Of a stretch of DNA of 64,000 bases, positions 55,250 to 64,000 are shown piece after piece. The stretch lies in contig NC_072469.1 of NCBI RefSeq assembly GCF_027596085.1, positions 13,413,914 to 13,477,913 on the forward strand, read 5' to 3'. The position numbers and the translations under genes are program-made. Source of the stretch: Anoplopoma fimbria (Eukaryota > Chordata > Actinopteri > Perciformes > Anoplopomatidae). The notes under the pieces were generated by a model that saw nothing but the letters and a program-made list of their open reading frames with translations, had not been told where the DNA came from and ran no database searches. Within the stretch, counting starts at the first letter, position 1. Every line of letters starts with the position of its first letter.

Positions 55250-55340
55250 GTAAAGTAGCCTGTGACTCCCAGTGAAAGCGTGTAACTTCTGCCTCCCAGC
55301 GTGGAGATAAGGGCCTCTGTGGCTCCATTCATTCTCACAG
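55250..55340. repeat. 91-bp exact direct repeat, copy 2
   Basis: Exact copy of 54525-54615. It interrupts a dispersed repeat, so it is more likely the derived copy. Confidence 0.97.
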
Positions 55341-55854
55341 CACCAATATAATCACATAGGGTTGTAAAGTAACGATTATTTTCAAGATGGATTAATCCGT
55401 TGTTTTTTGGGGGATGGATCAATTCCTTAATGTGTCTATAAAATGTCAGAAATAAGCAAAAAATGCTCGTCAAATTTCCAAGAGCCCAAGTTAATATCTT
55501 TAAATAGCTATTTTTTTATGCTCAACAGCCGAAAACTCAAAGATATTAAATTAACAGTGATGTAAAAGCAGAGAAAAGCAGCGCATCCTACTCACATTGT
55601 AGAAGCTGGAAGCACAGAATGTTTGGCATTGTCGCTTGATAAACGACCTTAACGATTAATCGACTTATCGTCTCAGTTGCGTAAAGATGCATGTGTTGAT
55701 GAGAACTGAAGATAATTGAGAACAGCCAGGGCACATGGAAGGATTGGGATTTTTTCCAACTTCTTGATATACAAATATACCCTTTATTTGTCATTGTCCA
55801 ATGAAGAAAGTTTATTTCTCCAGATAAATAAACCAGTAAAAAAATGTTATATTC

Positions 55855-56215
55855 CTTTATTGATCCCCATGGGGGAAATTCAAGTGTTGCAGCAGCTCAA
55901 CTACACAGACACAGACAATAAATACACATACTATACAACTACACAGACAATAAATACACATACTATACAACTACACAGACAATAAATACACATACTATAC
56001 AACTACACAGACAATAAATACACATACTATACAACTACACAGACAATAAATACACATACTATACAGCTACAGACACAGACAATAAATACACATACTATAC
56101 AGCTACAGACACAGACAATAAATACACATACTATACAGCTACAGACACAGACAATAAATACACATACTATACAGCTACACAGACACAGACAATAAATACA
56201 CATACTATACAACAA
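55855..56215. repeat. 32/36/38-bp minisatellite beside a dispersed element tail
   Basis: Nine copies of AATAAATACACATACTATAC starting at 55917, 55949, 55981, 56013, 56045, 56081, 56117, 56153 and 56191. The spacing is 32 bp four times, 36 bp three times, then 38 bp. Preceded by TTTATTGATCCCCATGGGGG, like the tail of a dispersed teleost element. Confidence 0.93.
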
Positions 56216-57250
56216 AATAAAGATAGAACAGGAATAAAAATGTACAAAAGATGCATTGTCAGGAGGCCGAAAACAGGACTGCTTGTCTGAGCTCGAGAAT
56301 AATTTAATTGTTGATGTTTAGGAGATGCGTAGTTTTCACAGGACAGCGACCATGTTACGTATTTTCTACCTGTTGAAGAGATACTAACAAAGTAGTCCCA
56401 AACCTCTCATTTGCAGTGTAGTGAAACCATTGTGCAGAAAGTAGACACGTAGAGGTAATGTTGTGAAATAGGTAAAAGTCCGAGTATGTGAGCGTCACCT
56501 GAAATGACCACTCCAATGATGACGTCAGTCAAAAATGTCACTATATTGCATCACTGTAATGCATGACACGTCCAGGGAAGTGTTCCCCAGTCAGAGACCG
56601 GTCAGAGACCAGAGCCGCCAAGCTGGGTGACTATGCAGAACTAACTTCCTCTTCTGTCAGGGTGTGTGAGCTGATGGTAATCTGCCTGTGTCTGGATTGT
56701 TGCCCATACTCATGAGCTTAGTTGATAAGTGTGATCGGACTTCTTCCACAGAAGAATGTGAACATGTGTTATTTTCTGTCTTAGCTTGTCTTGTGTTGAT
56801 TTAAAACAGAAGGGTTCGGCTGAATGAATCCCACATTGAAGTTGAATGCAAGTGAAATGATGTCCTTGTGTTTACCAGCAATTGTAAAAAAAAAAAAAAA
56901 AAGGTAAAAAATGATTACACATAATAAAATTAAAAAGAGATGTAAACGAACTAAAAGGGTGGTATATAATTAAATACAAACATTAACCATTAGGGCGGTA
57001 AGGAAAGTGGAAAAACACTGCTACAAGTCAAAAACATGCTCCACGTGTCGTTCAGGTTTTACCAGAGCAGGTGAGTCCCCTCAGCCCAGGAAACCAGTCG
57101 GTCCTGTTAAACCACATCTCTCCTTCTATTGGGATGTCTTTCATTCCCCCCCTCCCTTTCTCTTTCTTACTACTGCGGCATTCCTGAGGCGTCTGATGTC
57201 ACTCAGGCGTTTCATCATGTGTTGGGAAGGGAACCTCACACTGACTGCTC

Positions 57251-57364
<114 letters not shown>

Positions 57365-57540
57365 TCAGAGAGAAACTCGTGAGCCTTAAGGATTGAAGTG
57401 TGATATTTTTTTAAACCAGAGGATATTGAAGCTTCTTTTTTGAATACATTAACTTTTCCAACATACTGTAGAATTCAGAGTGGTTGCTCTGTGTCACAGC
57501 CTTACATAAGGTGTGTTTCATTACGGCAGATTGTAAGCTT

Positions 57541-58126
57541 CTCAGTAGAATTAGTTTTTATGTATATATAAGGTCTCTTAAAAGCAGTGGCTCTTAAATG
57601 TTTTCAGAGCTGTAGTTTCTTCTTGGCATAAAAGCTTTTAGAAACATGAAACATAAGCAGGCTGGTGCCCTAGTTTCTCTCCTTATAGGTTTACAGTATT
57701 TGTTCTGTTTTTAGGCTTCAATCAAATGGCTGTGAAAAGGTTCTCAGGTGTCACCATATCCAAAGTATGCAGCTTTATAGCTACAGTAAGTGGACAGGAG
57801 TTGGTAGACAAGATACTTGAGAAACAAAATCGTAACTCTCTTGCTTTTTGCAGAGCTTTCAACCACACCGTATGGTCTTCCTCGGCCTCATATAATTGTA
57901 ATTTTTATTACTTTGTTACAGAGATGGCTGAGGAAGACCATGCGATATGTCTGAAAGCTCTGTTTTTTGGTCAAAATACTGAAGAATATGGTAAAAAAAA
58001 AAAGAGTCGGCCCCAAAACTATGTTGGATACTCTTTTTGGATGTACTGTGTTCCAGATTATGCCTAAACATTTTCCATTTATGTTGAAGATTGTAAGGAT
58101 TATTTATAGATTATTTTGAGGATTAT
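57541..58126. repeat. foldback repeat, copy B
   Basis: Partner of 53413-54136. Its internal inverted repeat pairs 57851-57886 with 57927-57962, about 30 of 36 positions. Confidence 0.85.
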
Positions 58127-61100
58127 ATTCCCCTATCAATTAAACATTTAATCTATAAAATGTCTGAATATAGTGACAGATGACTAGTAACTGCTTTCTG
58201 TGTACGACCATCACTCCAAAAATGAAAAATATAGCAATCAATCACTTTCATCATGTACGTAGCTCCTGCTGTGTGTGTAGTTGGAGCAGCAGCTTGTGTA
58301 AGCGTAGGCCCGATGCTGAGGGAATCCGAGAGCTGAACTGAAATGTCACACGGCCGAGAGTTTCAGGTGCGACCCCAGTCGCCTTTGTGCAGTTTTGTTT
58401 TGATAGTGGCAGGAGGAAGTGGTGGGAGAGAGGAGCCCCCTCAGCTCAGCTCTGAGAGACCTGGAGAGCTTCAGAGTGATGAGCAACAGGCGTGGAGGCG
58501 CATCTTTATATAGCAGTTGACTGCGACCTCATGACGCTTGTGTAAAATCCCCTTCATCACCCGGTTCCATAATTTATCATGTTGCAAAATGGAACAAATA
58601 CTGTCATAACATGAAGTGAAAACGTAACACAAACCACGGGGGGGTTGAAAAGGTCAGGAGGGACATGACTACTGAAAAGGAACTGGTGCATTTGAGTGTT
58701 TTCTTCATCAAAATCATTGATCTGATTAATAACAAATGAGCCCATTTGTCAAGCAATAAGAGTCTATTCATCTATCCAGACCACAGAGGCACAGTGAAAT
58801 CAAAAGAGCCGCTGAGAGGCCTCCTCGTACCTTTTTTATGAAGTATAACCAAATGAACATGATCTCTCTCTCATATCAGTGATAGAAGCTATCAGGTATC
58901 AGGTCGGTTTGTGCTGAGCTGCCGACTGGACCAGACTTTGCTCTCCAAGAATAGCATCTAATACTCTGATGATTTTTTGAATTAAAGTAGATGAGCAGTC
59001 TGATTAATTACCCATCCTCTGCTGCATCAAAGATTTTCAACCCGTACCCTTAAAGCTGCACTAACCAATATTTAGATGTGGGTCAATGGACTTCTATCTG
59101 ATTCTGTTACAGCGGCTGACACTGTCCCCCACCTCCTTATACTAGCTCACTGTAAGTTGCTTCAAGACTTGCTGTAGCACGATAGCATATTTCCCAACTA
59201 ACCTGGTTACAAACTCTTATTTCACACAAAATAATGAAATGAAAATAGTGCCTGTGTAACTAGATGAGGGTGAGAAAATGTCAAATACTATGTTAATGTC
59301 AGGGGCTTTCCATCTTATTCATGGAAACTTTAAATTAGGCTGTGACACCCTGTATTTCAACTCCACCCTATTGATTACCTCCTGTCATGTAACATGTCCA
59401 CCTAAGGTGGGCCACACCTGGCACTCAAGAGTGGCTGAATATGCATAAAACTAGAAAGGTGCATCAGTAGAGCCACTCCCAGTGTCTAGACAGCAAGTGT
59501 ATCAGCCATGTTTTTCATTCGCAAGTCTCACACTCATTTTGATCAATGCAGATGTCTGCACAGCTCTGTGCAGGTTGGAGTCTCAGCGGACATCATCGCG
59601 TCTTGAAGCGTTCATTCAGGCTTCGGGTCTATAATTTCGATGACATGGATGTACACGTGAGGTTGGCTCCCATTAAAAAGACACGGAATAACTGTCTCTG
59701 GCTGCAGAGCAGCAGGGATGCAAAAACACACCATCCAAAGTAATGAAAGTGAGCAAAACTGTATTTCCCCAATGCGACTCATAGCCATAGAGGGAATGCA
59801 ACCCAGCCTCGGCTAACCCCCCGTCTAGACACCAATGGCTGATGTAAAACACACTTCATAATACTCAAAAACAAGCGGCGATGTATGCAGGCAATCGGCT
59901 CCAAGTCGTCATACAAGACGTTTAATACAATCTTGCCAAAAACAAAATGAAACTCACAAAGCTGTCTGCCCCGCATGGCAACAACTGAGTGGCGGAAAAT
60001 TAAGGCAGTGTATCTATTGGTAGTTCCGTTAGCTGATAGCTGTTAGCCAAACACACCGCACAAAACACTAAAGGTGAGCAAACTGCCGCTGTGTTTCAGA
60101 GTAGCATCTATCGGTTGGAGAAAAGCATCAGCTGTGTCATTACTAGCGGCCCCTACCAGCTGGGGTCCCATTAAAAGGAGTGAGTGAGGAGTCAGCAGTC
60201 GATCAATGGCAGTCATCAAATAGGCAATAAAAGGTGTTTGAGAAAGTGTGAGTCACTGCAACCACAACGGGTCCTTGAGCATGCAGCAATAAATAAACAC
60301 CCAAAATATTGTGCAGTTTGGTGTAGTATGCAAGATTAACCATGGACAGACCCAAAGATGCACACGCACAGCCGATCTCATTATCTCCTGGTGGGTTCAA
60401 AAACAAGCAAATTCCATCACAGTTTATGTATTTTTTAGGTGAATTTATATTTGCCAAGTATAAGTGATTTGTTTAGGTGTCTCATGATCCAGATGAGAGC
60501 CAATCTGGATGAGTGAAGTTTTTTTTTTATTATTCATATGGATTCCATGGTAGCGATGGTTAATCCACACTCTGATGAGCCATCAGACACCTGCTCTGAA
60601 GGGCCACCCAAAGGCAAAGAGCTATTTATAACCCAGCCGCAAAGGGCACGCAGGCGTCATCATAAATACATTTCCCCCCCCACTGATGCTCTTATGCAAC
60701 TGCACTTCCGACCAGGGAGCTCTTTGGCAGCCCACTCAACCTTTTTTTAAAGGGCTAGTGGACCCAAAATGTACAAACTGTGTGATAATAGTCACAAAAA
60801 GTGTTAAAGATGAGACAGTTATACTGTAGGCAAAGATATTCTTTGTTTCAATTATGCTTTTTTGGCAAATCAAAGGGATATTCACAGCTTTTTAAAGTCC
60901 AATTGAAATTTGAATTCTCATCACTTCAAAAGATATATATAAACTATGATGATAGAGCTATTTTCCCAATTTTAAAAGAGGATAAAACCATTTTTGGGCA
61001 TATTTGTAGGAGCACAGCTAATCTTGAAGCCTCTCATGGTTGCAGATATTCAGTTTTTCTTGCATGATCAGGAAGCAATCTGCTATGCTATTTATGCCCT

Positions 61101-63469
61101 CGTTCACTTATCGACCACAGAATATTTCCCAAATCTCCCCAGGTACATTTACGCACAGTCTGAAACACTAAATACAATTAAAGTACAATTTATCCAACAT
61201 ATTGTAACCAGGCTTGAAAAAGACTTCCAGACCAGACAGAGAGGCTGCATCCACTGTTTTCTCTTCAGTGTTACTTCCCTTGTATTCATCAGTCTGATGA
61301 ATGAGGGGTGTCGGGGTGGAGCTGTGTTTTTGAGCGAGTTTGGAGACAGATCAACAACGGCTCCAGACGGCGTCAGCCGAGAGAATGCCACAGATAGAGG
61401 TACGCTGCCATTTCCCAGGCCTTCTTTTTCTCAGCGGCGAAATTTTCTTTTTTTCCCCACCAGTTTCACACTAAAGTTCACGTTCACGTTCTCCCGGGCG
61501 TTCCATTAGTATGCTAATGTCAGTGTGTGTGAGTATGAATGAGAGAGGAATGGACGAAGGGACGACAAGGAGAAGTGAGGAAGAAAAGCGGAGAGAAAAG
61601 CTGGTCTTCCTGTGAAATTGCCTTTGTGTGTTGGATGAATGGATGGATGGATGGGGGGGGGCTGGCTCTGTCAGCTCACCGCCACGCTGCGCTGACAAGT
61701 GAGCATTCCTGGAGAAAGCAAGTAAAAGTGGAAGACCTCCCCATTCCACACCCCTTCAGAGGGATGCTTTCTCTTCTGCGTGGACCCATAAGGATCTGCT
61801 GTGTGCCGGTGAACTTCAGGGTGCAGGATTTGGATGACGAATCACATTGTGTTATTAAATCCAGGGGGCAAGAGAGGGGGCAAGATTTTGATATGGAATT
61901 ATATGGATGGGATTGGAGGCAGGCTTTCAGTAATGAATAATTCTACATTACTGAAGGCTAAATGAGGATATTTTTTCACTATTATTAAATCTGAACAGAG
62001 GAAAAACTGCTTTGTGTTCTTGGGTTAATCTGTAAAATGTGGAGGGCTTTTGTTCTTTCCTTTTTTCTCCTTTATTTCCATTGTGGACAGTAGAGAAGTG
62101 ACAGGAAATGAAGGGAGAGAAAGAGAGAGGATGAGGGGCAGCAGGTCCCCAGCAAGACTTTAACTGAGGACATTTACAAGATTACATGGACGCCTTCTTA
62201 AACCTTTGGGCCATCAGGGCGCCCTAAAATGTGGAGGGCTTAAAATAATCATCTTTAATCTAAACATTTTACTGATAAAAACCTGACTCTGTGGCATTAA
62301 CAGGAGTATTTTTGGACGGATCTGACAAAATGAAAAACCAACATATTGTAGTATATGGTCTACGGGCCTCCAGATCAAGCTTAAGTGCTCATTGTCATAG
62401 ATACTCCAGGTATATGGGAGAGCATTCTCAATAAAGACATTCCATCATTTGGTGATGTTTTATTCATCCGTAGTGTGTCATTGTGCTCGAAAGTCAAAGC
62501 TAGGAAACATCACAATGTCAATTTTTTGCCTGCCCCTTCCTAGTTTGACGTCTACCACGTGTCCATGTGGTATTGACCAATGAGAGAACAGAGTCCTCTT
62601 CTGTGCAACCGTAGAGCAAGAGTAGACTGTTGTTTTATTTCTGAACGCATGAAAAATAACCTTTTCCTGAGATCTCATAAGAATCATTGTGTGAGGATAA
62701 AGTACATTGAACTGTTACCATCTCCCGCAGGTCAGGATCATTACACTGAATTATTACACGGGCTGTGATTGGTTGATTGGTTATGGCATTAGATTGGTCT
62801 GTTCTGTCTTTATAGAAGACCCTTGCTATGAATAACACACTGTTGCTATGGACATAGCTCTGATCCACATACACAGCTTTTTTTTTTAAATAGTAATTTT
62901 TAAAAATAAATATTTTGTGTCAAATTATTATCTAGTAAGTAGCCGTGTAATAAACAGGATATTGTACAGCGAGCGGGTCATTATTTTCGAAATGCCGACA
63001 GGATGCGACCCGCTTGCTGAACATTATCCATAACTTAGCGACTCCTGCTCACCCTCTTTGGGACCGGGAAGAGAAAAACACAGAGCTCTGAGAACATAAT
63101 TGTTTTTCCAACTTGGCTTTAATTCATAAAACTGAGATCATGTAGAAACCTCCCTTAGCCTGGTTGATATCTGGGGACAGTGAACACCAAAGGATATGAT
63201 TCACCTCATTTTCATACATTTGTAATGATTTTTTTTATCACTAAGCCCTACCAGCAATTATCAACAATGTATCTTTATATGTTATGGATGAATTACTGCT
63301 TTAATAATGCATACTACTTTGTTGTAGTTGTAGTTGTTGTTTTTGTCAACCTTTGCTCTGAATCCGTGTTCCTATCATATCTTGTTATATCTTGTTATGC
63401 TGCATTAACTCGTAGACTCACGGCTCTTCCACCTTAAAATACTTCCCTGATGAGACTGTTAAAACACAC

Positions 63470-63626
<157 letters not shown>

Positions 63627-64000
63627 CTGACTGAGCTAAACTGCGGCATGCCAAAACAAAAACCTGCGTAATCGGCCACGCTGTTGGGAAATAACTTGTG
63701 AAATACCTTTGTCTTGCACAAACACATTAAGTGGTGTGTGTCTACCTATCGGTCCTCCTCCTCAGCACACTCCTGATCATTTTCCACAAAGTGTTACTGA
63801 CTGGCACTCAGTGTCATCAACTTCATCTGGCCCTTTATTTCCTGTCCTCAGCTTGTCCTGCGTATTCCCCAGGTGAAGCCCGTTCCATTATAGTCGCGCT
63901 CAGATGTCCTTTATGTGCCAGTGTTCAGGAATAGACCCGTCTGTGTTTCTTAATTGGCCATCAGGGACTGGAGGACAAGAGGCAGCTGCAGATCTGAGAG

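Noticed and set aside
55917..56210. Regular repeats that might suggest a CRISPR array
   Set aside because: The genome is vertebrate and the spacers are the same short sequence, so it is a minisatellite.

Overview
This is a teleost fish genomic window. The signs are long intron-split vertebrate genes, very dense CA/TG microsatellites, fish-type L2 LINE and MITE relics, and a vertebrate tRNA-Gly(UCC). No prokaryotic or viral gene organisation is visible.

Region 1 (1 to about 45.2 kb, + strand) holds one nearly complete gene: slc12a7, encoding the K+/Cl- cotransporter KCC4. I traced 25 coding exons (CDS 118 to 42929), all with AG acceptors and GT donors and with agreeing codon phases. The spliced CDS is 3372 nt, or 1123 residues, against 1083 in human KCC4. 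Almost all of the difference is one 39-codon exon (36494-36610) that resembles the serine-940 segment of KCC2. Introns 10 and 24 have U12-type (minor spliceosome) signals. Intron 1 is 19.2 kb and carries most of the repeats. A 3' UTR of about 2.3 kb follows the stop and ends near an AATAAA at 45208.

Region 2 (45.2 to 51.4 kb) is intergenic. It contains a TG array, a well-preserved tRNA-Gly(UCC) on the minus strand (46526-46597), a TG/GA array and no protein gene that I can support.

Region 3 (51.4 to 64 kb, + strand) is the 5' end of gfod1 (glucose-fructose oxidoreductase domain containing 1). It has a GC-rich leader, first coding exon 52007-52259 (84 codons plus one base), and then intron 1 to the window end. 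The large second exon is not in the window. The intron holds foldback repeats, an exact 91-bp duplication, a 32 to 38-bp minisatellite and CA/TG arrays.

I see no operon-like or clearly new gene system. The most unusual structures are in non-coding DNA: two perfect palindromes lying exactly back to back at 15870-15969 with the same two-base centre, several other near-zero-spacer palindromes, the 91-bp duplication, and a 68-nt CT microsatellite that forms the polypyrimidine tract of a very short KCC4 intron. The two genes have separate roles (ion transport and volume control; a predicted oxidoreductase-fold protein) and nothing here links them functionally.
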